This document shows, in pieces, positions 7,589 to 15,592 of a stretch of 15,592 nucleotides of DNA. The translations under genes were made by a program, and so were the position numbers. Origin of the DNA: Spinellus fusiger. Lineage: Eukaryota > Mucoromycota > Mucoromycetes > Mucorales > Phycomycetaceae. The stretch covers positions 1-15,592 of the forward strand of contig JALLLS010000178.1 of the NCBI GenBank assembly GCA_025094145.1. Direction: 5' to 3'. The number at the start of each line of letters is the position of its first letter. Position 1 is the stretch's first letter. The notes under the pieces are model-generated. The model saw only the letters and a list, made by a program, of their open reading frames with translations. It had not been told where the DNA came from and searched no databases.

Positions 7589-8668
7589 ATGTCTACCTCA
7601 CCTAACACCACCAAACAACCCATGAGACCTCTTGGGAACAGAAAGAAGAATATCAATGACTTCACCTGATGTCTCATTGCTCATGAGGCCACTGTAAATG
7701 GGACCAGCCAGGCTGCCATTTCTGCTAGGTTTGGAGTTAGTCAACAGTCTGATTCCCTTATTGTAAAGAGATACAAAGAAACTGGTTGCTTCAAGGCCAA
7801 GAAGAGCACTGGGAGCAAGCCCATTCTTAATGAGAGGGAAGAGAGAGAGTTCAGCCACAAAGTGGGAAGGGATTCATTCCAGACAATGGATCAGCTTCAC
7901 AAGCAGATGACCACCCAAGTGTCCATGAACACTTTTAGAAAATTGATGAGGAAGCTTGGCCTGTTTTCTTGCAGGGTGGTCAAGAAACCTTCTCTCACTA
8001 CTAAGCACAAGAAGTTGATACTTGCTTGGGCTAAGACCTACCTCCATTGGACTGAGGAAGACTGGAAGACAGTCATCTGGTCCAATGAGTCAAAGTACTA
8101 ACTGATGAGGACCAACAACTGCAACAGAGTGGTGCAAAGAAAGAAGGAGGGACTGCTCCCAAAGAACATCAAGCCCACCATGAAGTTTGGTGGTGGTAGC
8201 GTGATGGTGTGAGGATCTTTCTCTGGTGAAGGTGTTGGGAGATTGGCACCTGTGAAGGGCAGTATAGACAGTGGAAGTTACATTGAGATCTTAAAGGAGA
8301 ACTACTGCCCTGAGCTGGCCCAACTCAAGGCACTGAATCTAGAGGTGGGTTATGTTCTTCAGGAAGATAATGTTAGCTGCCACAAGAGTAGAGGGTCCAG
8401 GTTGTGGAAGGCACAGGAGAGCATTGTCACTATGGAGGGGTTGCCCTCACAAAGCCCCAACCTCAACCCAATAGAGCATCTTTGGGAGGTGCTTGACAGG
8501 GCCATCAGGAAGAGAATGACCCCAGCAAGCTCCCTTCAGGATTTGGAGGTGCTTCTGTTGCAGGAATGGGAAAAAAATCCCAAGGACACCACAGACACCC
8601 TCATTGCCAGCATGTATCAGAGATGTAGGGCTGTCATTGAGGCCAGGGGTGGAGGTACCAAATATTAA
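7589..8668 (+). pseudogene. Tc1/mariner transposase, three in-frame stops
   Basis: A single frame from ATG 7589 to TAA 8666-8668 spans 359 codons, full length for the family, with no indel breaking the frame. An N-terminal helix-turn-helix region (QAAISARFGVSQQSDSLIVKRY) is followed by a basic linker and the DDE domain: VIWSNESKY, VLQEDNVSCH and SPNLNPIEHLWEVL. The gene is dead. TGA occurs at 7667-7669, TAA at 8099-8101 and TGA at 8210-8212 (within VMV-stop-GSFS, where Trp is usual). The first catalytic Asp appears as Asn (WSNES for WSDES), and SPDLNP reads SPNLNP. All are explained by C-to-T or G-to-A changes. I count 35 residues between the second Asp and the Glu, one more than the common DD34E. 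The protein would cut at the inverted repeats and insert at TA. Confidence 0.92.
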
Positions 8669-8843
8669 GGGTTTCCACCCAATAAATTTGTATTTATTAT
8701 TCTGTTGACCTTCTTTATACTTCATCCAATTTACAAGTCTCTACTGTGTGTTTAATGTATGTTTTTATGATAAAGAATAAGTATTTCCTATTGCAGAATT
8801 ATACCAATATGAAAAAATACCATTGTTTTGTTAGGAGCCACTG
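8666..8843 (-). repeat. Right terminal inverted repeat
   Basis: This is the inverted partner of the left end. It overlaps the transposase stop codon (TAA 8666-8668), so the coding region runs right up to the repeat. It ends at CCACTG, next to the TA duplication. Confidence 0.9.
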
Positions 8844-8845
8844 TA

Positions 8846-10310
8846 GAACAAGAATCACCCCAAAATTACAACTCAGTCACTGCATTTATTGTTTAACATA
8901 ATGTGTTATCCTTAAGCCCATAGTATTTACAACATAACACTGCTTGAAAAAGATTTATTATAGGACACACTGAATTAACTCTAGTGCTCATTGTTCATAA
9001 AATAAAACCAAATTCACTTACATTGAGAACTGTATAGTCATCTATTGACTCAGTATTTATAATCAATTCAGTAACTATGTTATTGTAACTGGTATTAACA
9101 GTGGTGCTTAATGATTACAAAGTATTGTTTCTAATACTGTCCTTTAGGTCCAAGACAAATAGAGTGAATTGTTTGACTTGTAAATTTGATGTGAATTTGA
9201 CTTAAGAATTTGATGAGTGAAGACTAGTGTATACGTCACCAAAATAGAGAAAGAAAAATTATTTGTTTTGATAATCCCATCCTTTTGTTATTTCTCACAC
9301 TGCACATACAACTTAGCACCCAAGTATTTGTCAAGATGAGCATAACTGAGCAAGGTAATGTGTCATTATTAATAAAGAGAAACAATGGAAGAAGGTGATA
9401 GACACTACCAAAGGCTATTCTTGAGATAAAAAGGTAAGCAGTGTCTTTATCTGGGCTTGAGCTCATTGTAATCCATAAGACATAGTACTGACTCTTCTTC
9501 TAATAGATGATATATGGCTTATTATTCTCAAGACAAACACTAAGTACAAGGTAAGTTTACTATCTCTCTTGATTGAATTATTACTAATACACTCTTTTCT
9601 GTTATTAGATAAGTTAAGACTCTTCTCAAGTCAGCCTTAGGTGGTCTTCTTCCTTCTATATTATCAATACTGTTTAGGGTGTATTCCCAATCATAGTAAT
9701 ATATGTCCCAAGAATAAAGCATAAGGCTTTTAGAGTGTATTTACTATTGCTATAAAGGAATATGCCTAAAACAGCAGTAGCTATAGTAATAGTATAGTAT
9801 TAGCTACAGTATTATTAGCTATATTATTATAATAAACAATTTTATCTATTAACAATTTTTTTTATAAACAATATTATTTACTGATAATACAATTTGATAT
9901 TGAGGTATTCCACAAAAGGAAATAATATTTTGGATACTTGCAAACCTTTGATTTTAAATACAGATCCATAAAAGGCAACTTTTTTTGTAATTTAAAAGGA
10001 AGAAGATATCAGTGCTTAAAGGCTAGAAAAATCTCCTGGTGTGTATTCATAATTCTTATTTTACCATTATTTCTTATTTTCCATCATTTTTTCCCTCATC
10101 TGAGGTTTTATATTCTTTTTTCTTTCCATTTCCTATTCATTTGCATTATTTTTCACTTTTGTATTTGAAGTGTTTATATGTTTATTCTTATTTTTTTCTA
10201 AAATTTCTCATAGGGTGGCTGATATGCCCAATGCACAAATAGCAAACCACACCCAAAAAATAAAAAATACTTTGAACTGTATCAGTAAGCATTAAACACT
10301 AGCAAAAGTG
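8846..10310. other. AT-rich region without a convincing gene
   Basis: About 1.46 kb with no recognised feature. Two short minus-strand open frames (9236-9466 and 9540-9722) have ordinary-looking composition but no motif I recognise. They could be exons of an unknown gene, though I cannot assemble a splice model. Around 9775-9830 there is a degenerate repeat of TAGCTAYA with AGTATTA spacers. The stretch 10060-10170 is pyrimidine-rich on the plus strand. Confidence 0.5.
10304..10307 (-). terminator. Pol III terminator of tRNA-Gly
   Basis: Four T residues on the minus strand shortly after the tRNA 3' end, the minimal RNA polymerase III stop signal. Confidence 0.7.
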
Positions 10311-10381
10311 TGCGCTAACCGGGAATCGAACCCGGGCCCTTCGCGTGGCAGGCGAAGATTATACCACTTAACCATCAGCGC
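10311..10381 (-). tRNA. tRNA-Gly (anticodon GCC)
   Basis: A complete 71-nt cloverleaf on the minus strand. The acceptor arms GCGCTGA and TTAGCGC pair, with one G-U. The anticodon stem is TTCGC/GCGAA with loop CTGCCAC, giving anticodon GCC, which reads GGC. The T arm CCGGG-TTCGATT-CCCGG carries a canonical B box, and TGGTTAAGTGG forms the A box. The discriminator is A, with no intron and no encoded CCA. A TTTT run lies four bases downstream. Its 5' flank is the site of a solo LTR insertion 11 nt away. Confidence 0.97.
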
Positions 10382-10392
10382 ATCTTCCTTTT

Positions 10393-10779
10393 TGAAGTTC
10401 CCTAATTTAAATACAATAGTTTTAAGCCCGGAGGTATGTGCACAGAGTGGAATAGCTAGTGGTTCTTGGTTTGGACTGAAGCCCACGTAGATCAAAGAAG
10501 AAGAATAAAAGAGGATAGAAGATCATGTTTATTCATTGAATTCACTTGATTATTTATACTAAATTCTACAGTGTACAATTGCACATACATGTCTTGGCTT
10601 TATGTTCTCTTCACAGTGAACATGTTAAGCCAAGACAATATATTGCATTAGCATTTATCTTATTAATTATATTATATTATCTGTGTGTATCCACACAGGA
10701 TAATGTGTGTTCCAAAAAGGGAAGACATGTGCAGCCAATAGTATTACTCTATTTGATAGTACAGTGTCTAGCATGGACA
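10393..10779 (-). repeat. Solo LTR, 387 bp, 11 nt upstream of tRNA-Gly
   Basis: Bounded by TG (10393) and CA (10779) and flanked by a near-perfect 5-bp duplication: CTTTT (10388-10392) and CTTTC (10780-10784). Deleting it restores a junction almost identical to that at repeat A and its tRNA-Gly remnant, which acts as a related empty site. On the minus strand TATAAATA (10558-10551) is followed 17 nt later by AATAAA (10533-10528), as in the other solo LTR, though the sequences otherwise differ. The insertion point, 11 nt from the mature tRNA 5' end, is close to where RNA polymerase III starts, as is known for yeast Ty3. The LTR contains a 46-nt imperfect hairpin at 10591-10636. Confidence 0.78.
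10591..10636. repeat. Imperfect hairpin within the solo LTR
   Basis: GTCTTGGCTT pairs with AAGCCAAGAC, and inside it ATGTTC pairs with GAACAT around a short loop. It lies upstream of the TATA box on the LTR's strand. A second short inverted repeat, CTGTGTG/CACACAG, lies near 10680-10699. They may be regulatory sites. Confidence 0.5.
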
Positions 10780-10784
10780 CTTTC

Positions 10785-11054
10785 TGTGACACATGGTGTT
10801 GTGAGGTTGCTGGCCTCAGTGACTGCCAGGTGTAGTGCAGGGAATTGACTTTACAAATTTCTCTGTTCCTTGACTATTTCCTTTTTGGTTCTGTTTCTCT
10901 TTCTTTCCTTTTTGTGTCAATCTTCTCTTTTCTTCCTCTTTTGGAAACCAATATGTTTCTGACGTTTTCTGTACATGGTAAAGAGATCAATGCTCTTGTC
11001 CCACAATCTTTTTTCTTTCTTTACTCTTTTTCTCATGCTATTCTATTTTCTACC
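10785..11054 (+). repeat. Repeat copy B, inverted partner of 3429-3697
   Basis: Starts TGTGACACATGG directly after the LTR target duplication and matches copy A (about 95 percent by eye) to about 11054. It lies upstream of LINE2, transcribed away from tRNA-Gly. It is either the 5' end of the LINE2 leader or the start of another LTR. TATAAATA at 11353-11360 followed 20 nt later by AATAAA (11381-11386) would suit the LTR reading, but no closing CA plus duplication was found. Confidence 0.85.
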
Positions 11055-11965
11055 TAAACTTGTTTTCCTTTCTCTATAATGTATTTCTTTATGCTATTTT
11101 AGTTGCTTTTGCAGTGGATAACTTTGTCACTATGAGTTCATCTCAATAGCACTATTTTAGTTTCTTTTTCTTTTTCATTTTCTCCTGAAGAATCATTGTT
11201 ATAATGTATTCTTGTAACAATGCTAGTTTAGCTTATTAAATTTGTAGTTGTTATTCATCCATGATGTAGTAACAATGCAGTTGTCTTAATTCATTTTCTC
11301 TAAGATTGATTTCTTATGAAATCATTCTCTATTTTAATATTTAGTTCTTTAGTATAAATATCCCATTAACCAAGAACTGAAATAAATTGTCAAATACTAC
11401 TTCAAGATCTTCTACTATCTTTTATTCTTCTGTTATTTTCTTTTGATATCTTCTGATACAAGTTGTGGGCAGTGCTACTGTGTTTTCTTGTGAAGTATCA
11501 TTGTTATTTACAAATCAATTCTTAGCAAAGTATTGATTGCATTCTGTTATTTTGTACCTGTGTGTACTGTTTTTCCCCTTTTATTTGTTTTCTTTTGCTT
11601 CACCATTGTATTGCAAAGTATCATTCTCATTTGTTTTTATAGTCTATTCAATTGAACAGACTATTCCTCTACCCTTTTTATTTGTTCACAAACCCTACCT
11701 TCAATTTCTATTCTGAACCCTTTTCTTACCCTATTACTCTACCTTTCTATCCATCATACACACACCCATAAGTACCACATGCATTATCTGCTAAGCTTTT
11801 TTTTTGCACCGGTATCCAACATCTGTAAGTGTTCTGTTTCAAGAAAAAAATCCATTGCCGATCTCCACCAAAACACTGCATCCATCCAAAACAACAACCC
11901 ATCCATCTACATCCATCACCAAGGAACCTACCCTCTAAGTTTCAGCACTCTCCAACAATATTTGC
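11055..11965 (+). other. Pyrimidine-rich leader upstream of LINE2 ORF1
   Basis: About 0.9 kb with no gene, rich in T and C on the plus strand, leading to the ORF1 start codon. It is probably LINE2 5' untranslated sequence, at least in its later part. It contains TATAAATA (11353-11360), AATAAA (11381-11386) and a 22-bp palindrome with one mismatched pair at 11641-11662, centred on TTCAATTGAA. Confidence 0.5.
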
Positions 11966-12916
11966 ATGAGCTACAGTGTTTCAAGTAAAAAGAGACCATT
12001 AGAAGACCAACAACCAGAACAACAGCACCACCACCAGACACCCCCAATGTCCAGCCAGAAAGAATTTTTGGCAGCAGTCACATTGCTCTCCAAAAAGTTT
12101 GAGGAGCTAGAGGCCAAAAACCAGAGACAGGAGCAGAGACTGGATGCCTTTGAGGCCCTCCAGGAAGAGAACCAGAGGCTTAGAGAAGAAGTGGCAAAGC
12201 TCAAGGCATTGCTAGCAGTCTGCCCAACAGTCCCAGAGCAGCCCCAGCCCCACTTGATGCTACCTGCACCCCCAAAAGTCCCAGAAACAGTGAAGACAGC
12301 CAAGGATTCTTCCTGGGCTACTGTCACCAAAATGCATTGCCCAGTGACACAAAACATACCCAGACAATCAGAAAAGCAAGTAGCATCTGCCGCACGTGCC
12401 TTTTCAATCCCCGAAGGCCCGAAAGGTTACACATATGTGTATATCCCCAGAGGAAGAAGAATCAACTGCCCAGAAGCCAGAAAGCTTCTTAGAACTGTTG
12501 GCCTTGACACTGGAAGAGTCCTAGATGTCTGTTTCCCTGCTTTCTCTGTTCTTGGCCTTCTTGTGCATGTCCAGTATGCCCAGGAAGTTACTGCAATCTT
12601 GACCAAGGCCAAGATTGAGGTCTACCATGACTTTGACCCCTTGGACTCAAAGCACCTGGCAGATTCAAAGTATGAGACATACTCTGAGGCAGACCTGTTG
12701 CAAGAAGCCATGCACCTGCACAAAAACTGTTGCTTTATTGCCATGAAATACATGAGACCACATGTTGCCTATGCAGTAGCCACTGAATTCCATCTAGTTG
12801 GGTGGATTGTTGATAAAGATATGCCAGCAAGACCTGCTCCCCATGACTATGTGGACAGAGATGATCCACTGAGAGGGTGTATTTTGATTTATAACCTATA
12901 TAATAGCTTGTTGTAG
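11966..12916 (+). CDS. LINE2 ORF1 nucleic-acid-binding protein
   Basis: 316 codons. The N-terminus is Gln/His-rich (residues about 12-25). A coiled coil at about 30-75 shows heptad spacing (KKFEELEAKNQRQEQRL, then EENQRLREEVAKLKALL), suiting trimer or dimer formation. A Pro-rich linker follows, then a globular region from about 150 (GYTYVYIPRGRR, then VLDVCFPAFSVLGLLVHVQY) that looks like the RRM-like fold of many LINE ORF1 proteins, here an inference. No CCHC zinc knuckle is visible. The expected role is to coat LINE RNA and chaperone reverse transcription. The frame ends at TAG 12914-12916 inside AT-rich DNA; the last dozen or so residues (CILIYNLYNSLL) differ in composition from the rest, so the native C-terminus was probably lost at about 12880. 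The ATG at 11966 is the first in frame and is consistent with the leader upstream. Confidence 0.82.
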   Translation: MSYSVSSKKRPLEDQQPEQQHHHQTPPMSSQKEFLAAVTLLSKKFEELEAKNQRQEQRLDAFEALQEENQRLREEVAKLKALLAVCPTVPEQPQPHLMLPAPPKVPETVKTAKDSSWATVTKMHCPVTQNIPRQSEKQVASAARAFSIPEGPKGYTYVYIPRGRRINCPEARKLLRTVGLDTGRVLDVCFPAFSVLGLLVHVQYAQEVTAILTKAKIEVYHDFDPLDSKHLADSKYETYSEADLLQEAMHLHKNCCFIAMKYMRPHVAYAVATEFHLVGWIVDKDMPARPAPHDYVDRDDPLRGCILIYNLYNSLL

Positions 12917-13165
12917 ACATTTTAACTTCAAATCACTACATATAATATTTATAGGATTTAGTTTTAATTATTAAATTTTTAATGTATTATCAGATCAATA
13001 TTATGGCCTAAGAATATAATAATCCTACTTCAGATACAAGAATTAAACTTCAGATAGACCAAGATTTTTTAAAAATTTGGTTTTATTAATAAATTATAAA
13101 GTCTTCACTATATATTATCAGATATAACAATATATTGGAATCTATTATTATGTATTATTATTGAT
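12880..13165. other. AT-rich block between LINE2 ORF1 and ORF2
   Basis: Composition switches abruptly from ordinary LINE sequence to very AT-rich DNA near 12880 and back near 13165. After it, coding-like sequence resumes in the ORF2 frame ahead of its ATG. This fits an insertion of roughly 290 bp that removed the end of ORF1. I see no clear terminal repeats or target duplication. The block resembles the AT-rich DNA at 501-1326 in composition only. Confidence 0.55.
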
Positions 13166-13234
13166 AGCAACAATACCTCTGAATGCTCTCAGGTCACCAA
13201 GAAGATCATCTGTCACCTCCATCAACATGGAGTT

Positions 13235-15592
13235 ATGAATAGAGTCTCAATAGGCTTATGGAATGCCAATAGACTTCAACAGTCTTTGGTATATGATATT
13301 ATGACAAACTCACATTCCTTTTCTATGCGTTTCATAACAGAAACCTGGCTCCTCTCTCCCTCACGTCTCCCTACTCCCTGGACACAGTTCTATACCTATA
13401 GCAAGCCTGTTGCAGCCAGCTTTTGTGGTTCAATGGGTATCTGTGCACTCATCCCTCCTTCCTGTCCTTTCCATGTCACCCAACTTCCTATGCCCTCTCC
13501 CTATGCCCTTGATGTCCAGTTTGGTTCCCTGAAAATTGTATGCCTCTACTTACCACCCTCTCTCTCTATTGAAGCTACCCTAGAGGTTCTCAACTCCATT
13601 CCTTTGCTTGATGATACCATCATCTGTGGTGACCTAAATGCACGCCTTGGTAGCATCATTGGTGACCATGACACCAACCCCAGAGGAACAGCACTGATAG
13701 ACTGGATTGAGAAACACCAACTCCAGGTGCACAACATTATGCATGCCTTTGGTCTCCCAACATTCCTTTCATTTTGTCAAGAGCAGCAACTGACCAGCAT
13801 TGTGGACCTGTTCTTGTCCAACTGTGTCTTTGCCAACACATCTATGCAAGTCTTTGACAACCTCAGTCTGAGTTCAGACCACAAGCTCCTTAGTCTCTCC
13901 TTTGACTATGACATGTCTTTTGCCCCACCCACACCACCACCAGTTCAAAGAACTTGGAATCTGTCTTGCCTCTTGGAGCCAGAAGTGGTAGACCTGTACA
14001 AGGAAATGTTCAGTACCTGTGTCACTGATCTTTCTTGCATGCTAGCCTCTGCAGTTGAGAATCCACCAATCTCCTGCCCAGACATTGAGGGTCTTACAGC
14101 CCAGCTCAATAGTTGCATATACAAGGCACTTGACAGTTCTGTTGGTATAAAGGAAGCCAGACCTAAGCACTGGAAGAAGTTCTGGAATGGGGCACTTCAA
14201 GAAGCAGCCAACAGAAGAGAACAATGCTATAGAAGATAGAGAATGGCAAAAGGCCTAGACAAAGTTCTTTGGTGGCAAAGACACACTGAAGCAAAGCAAT
14301 AATTCAGGAGTGAAGTACAGAAAGCCAAGAGACAGCAGTGGCAGGCTTTCTGCAGAGAAATAGAGCAAGACTTTGTAAAGGCAACTTCCAAGGTGAAGCA
14401 GATCAGAAGGAGAAGGCAGCCCCAACAAACCTTCCAGCATGAAGATGGCCCTGAAGCAGCAGCTGAAGCCATGAGACAGCACCTTGAGACTGTATACAGG
14501 GGTTCTCTCATAACAGCAACACGTCCTCCCTGCCCAGCTGTGACACAGACAAGTGCATTTTCTGCCAATGACTCACCCTTTTCTTCTGCCTTAGTAGAGA
14601 TGTCCATGAAAAAGCTTCCAAACCACAAGGCACCTGGAGCTGACCATCTGAGAGCTGAAATGCTCAAGCCCATTGGTCACCTAGTCTCACCCATCCTGTC
14701 TCTCCTGTTTACCATGTGCTGGCAATGGTCCATTGTTCCTCTTCCCTGGCACCAGGCTCAAGTCATTCCAATCTTCAAGAAGGGTGACCCTAAGGATCCA
14801 GCCAACTATAGGCCAATTTCTCTGACTTCTGTACTGCAAAAGCTGTTTGAGACATGCCTAGCCCCTGATCTGCACAGGTACTCCCCTCCTCTGGATGTTG
14901 CCCAAGGTGGCTTCAGACCAAGATGAGGTGCACTGGACCAGGCTCTGTGCTTGCACAACCTGATGAAGAGGTACTACAGCAGACACCACCACTACCCTGT
15001 TGTTGCCTATCTAGACATCAAAGCAGCATATGACACAGTAGATAGAAATGTGATCTGGGATGCCTTACACAAGAGAAATACACCACCTGCACTCCTGGCT
15101 CTGCTCATCCACCTATTTGATGATGTCTCAGTTGCTGTGATATTGAACAACTTTGTTTCATTGCCATTCTCTCCAGTAACAGGTGTGCTGCAGGGCTCTG
15201 TTCTTAGTCCCCACCTCTACTCTATTTACATCAACTCCCTGGCCTGCTTGTTCAGAAGCGTAGCATCACCACAGACAACAACATTTGTGCAGTCAACATC
15301 ACCAGCATCACTTGAAGAGTACCATGCAGCACTCAGCAACAGCAGCAACAGGCCTGAGCAGCCCACAGCCATCAACTCTCTCTTCTTTGTAGATGACATT
15401 GCAATCTTTGGCAAGGCACATGAGGTGCACCAAATGCTACAGCTGGCTGAACAATTCTCTTTCTCTGTGGGTTTCCATTGGAGTCCATCCAAATGTGAGG
15501 TTGTGCTTCCAATCACCATGTCTGCCTCAATGTTATTCAAGCTCTATGGAGAGCCACTGCCCATTGCCCAAGAGTTTATCTACCTTGGTATA
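13235..15592 (+). pseudogene. LINE2 ORF2: endonuclease-reverse transcriptase, three stops
   Basis: One frame runs from ATG 13235 to the window edge. Residues 1-230 form an AP-endonuclease domain with its active-site motifs present: GLWNANRL, ITETWL, LYLPPS, ICGDLNAR, SIVDLFLSN and SSDHKLLSLSF. The reverse transcriptase follows: NHKAPGADHLRAEML, DPANYRPISLTSV, DIKAAYDTVDRN, GVLQGSVLSPHLYSIYIN and FFVDDIAIFG (FVDD where LINE1 has FADD). Stops fall at 14237-14239 (TAG, where LINE1 has Trp), 14300-14302 (TAA) and 14924-14926 (TGA, where LINE1 has CGA). The reading frame is otherwise kept, so decay is by point mutation. The enzyme would nick target DNA and copy LINE RNA at the nick. In-frame codons upstream of the ATG (VTKKIICHLHQHG) suggest the true start could be earlier, in sequence disturbed by the AT-rich block. 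Confidence 0.9.

Larger units (their letters stand above)
6742..8843 (+). mobile_element. Tc1/mariner element, defective, split by an LTR
   Basis: TA dinucleotides flank the element (6740-6741 and 8844-8845), the target duplication of this superfamily. Terminal inverted repeats start CAGTGGCT and run about 180 bp: the right copy is about 8666-8843, and the left copy is 6742-6913 plus 7474-7484, interrupted by the solo LTR. Removing the LTR leaves an element of about 1.54 kb holding one transposase pseudogene. An extra copy of the terminal sequence lies inside the left end at 7487. Order of events: LTR fragment 6685-6739 first, then this element, then the solo LTR inside it. Confidence 0.93.
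10785..15592 (+). mobile_element. LINE2: Tad-like LINE, long copy, cut by window edge
   Basis: A two-ORF non-LTR retrotransposon with leader, ORF1 (11966-12916) and ORF2 (from about 13235), which still includes the endonuclease missing from LINE1. The 5' boundary is provisional: if copy B is an unrelated LTR, the element starts later. ORF2 runs past 15592. The copy is inactivated by three stops in ORF2 and an AT-rich block between the ORFs. Confidence 0.8.

Noticed and set aside
8846..9240. Continuation of the truncated LTR after the Tc1/mariner right end
   Set aside because: The sequence after 8845 does not align by eye with the solo LTR beyond its first 55 bp.
9236..9722. Two minus-strand frames as exons of a host gene
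   Set aside because: No motif, start context or splice model could be supported; they are noted only within the intergenic entry.
9938..10242. Hydrophobic plus-strand frames near 10100
   Set aside because: T-rich composition gives Phe/Ile/Leu strings in more than one frame, with no good start and no motif.
10292..10495. Open frames on both strands across tRNA-Gly
   Set aside because: They read tRNA sequence and its complement plus LTR ends, with no protein signal of their own.
1..15592. CRISPR array, prophage or bacterial operon
   Set aside because: No regularly spaced repeats, ribosome-binding sites or tightly packed genes; all the evidence is for eukaryotic transposons and tRNAs.

Overview
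The window looks like a transposon-filled stretch of a eukaryotic nuclear genome, most likely a fungus. The retroelement proteins resemble those I associate with early-diverging fungi (Mucoromycota); that placement is an inference and no host marker gene confirms it. Support for a nuclear eukaryote comes from two tRNA genes with internal A/B boxes and T-run terminators, a two-ORF non-LTR retrotransposon family, a Tc1/mariner element, solo LTRs with 5-bp target duplications, and Ty3-type Gag and integrase remnants. I see no confident host protein-coding gene.

Layout: 1-500, decayed Ty3-type Gag fragment (+). 501-1326, very AT-rich non-coding DNA with a small inverted-repeat element. 1327-2230, AT-rich low-complexity coding-like DNA (-) joined to a Ty3-type integrase pseudogene at 2174-3241 (-). 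3429-3697, repeat copy A (-), starting 11 nt upstream of a 15-nt tRNA-Gly remnant. 3725-6446, a 5'-truncated LINE (LINE1, -) whose reverse-transcriptase frame is still open; its 5' end touches a complete tRNA-Ala gene at 6447-6518 (+). 6685-6739, start of an LTR, cut by a Tc1/mariner element (6742-8843, TA duplication) that is itself split by a 555-bp solo LTR (6914-7468, duplication GGTGG). 8846-10310, AT-rich with no convincing gene. 10311-10381, tRNA-Gly (-), then a 387-bp solo LTR (10393-10779), then repeat copy B (10785-11054, +), a pyrimidine-rich leader, and a second LINE (LINE2, +) with intact ORF1 (11966-12916) and a broken ORF2 (13235 to the window edge).

Three themes stand out. First, two kinds of element end exactly 11 nt upstream of a tRNA-Gly gene or its remnant, and a LINE ends 0-2 bp from a tRNA-Ala, so tRNA 5' flanks act as an insertion zone. 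Second, the elements carry a strong CpG-decay footprint: CGA-to-TGA stops, paired TG/CA differences between copies, and five CpGs in about 2.5 kb of LINE1 against six in the 72-nt tRNA-Ala. Third, insertions are nested, so their relative order can be read. Nothing here forms an operon or pathway; the parts are mobile elements and their remains around two tRNA genes.
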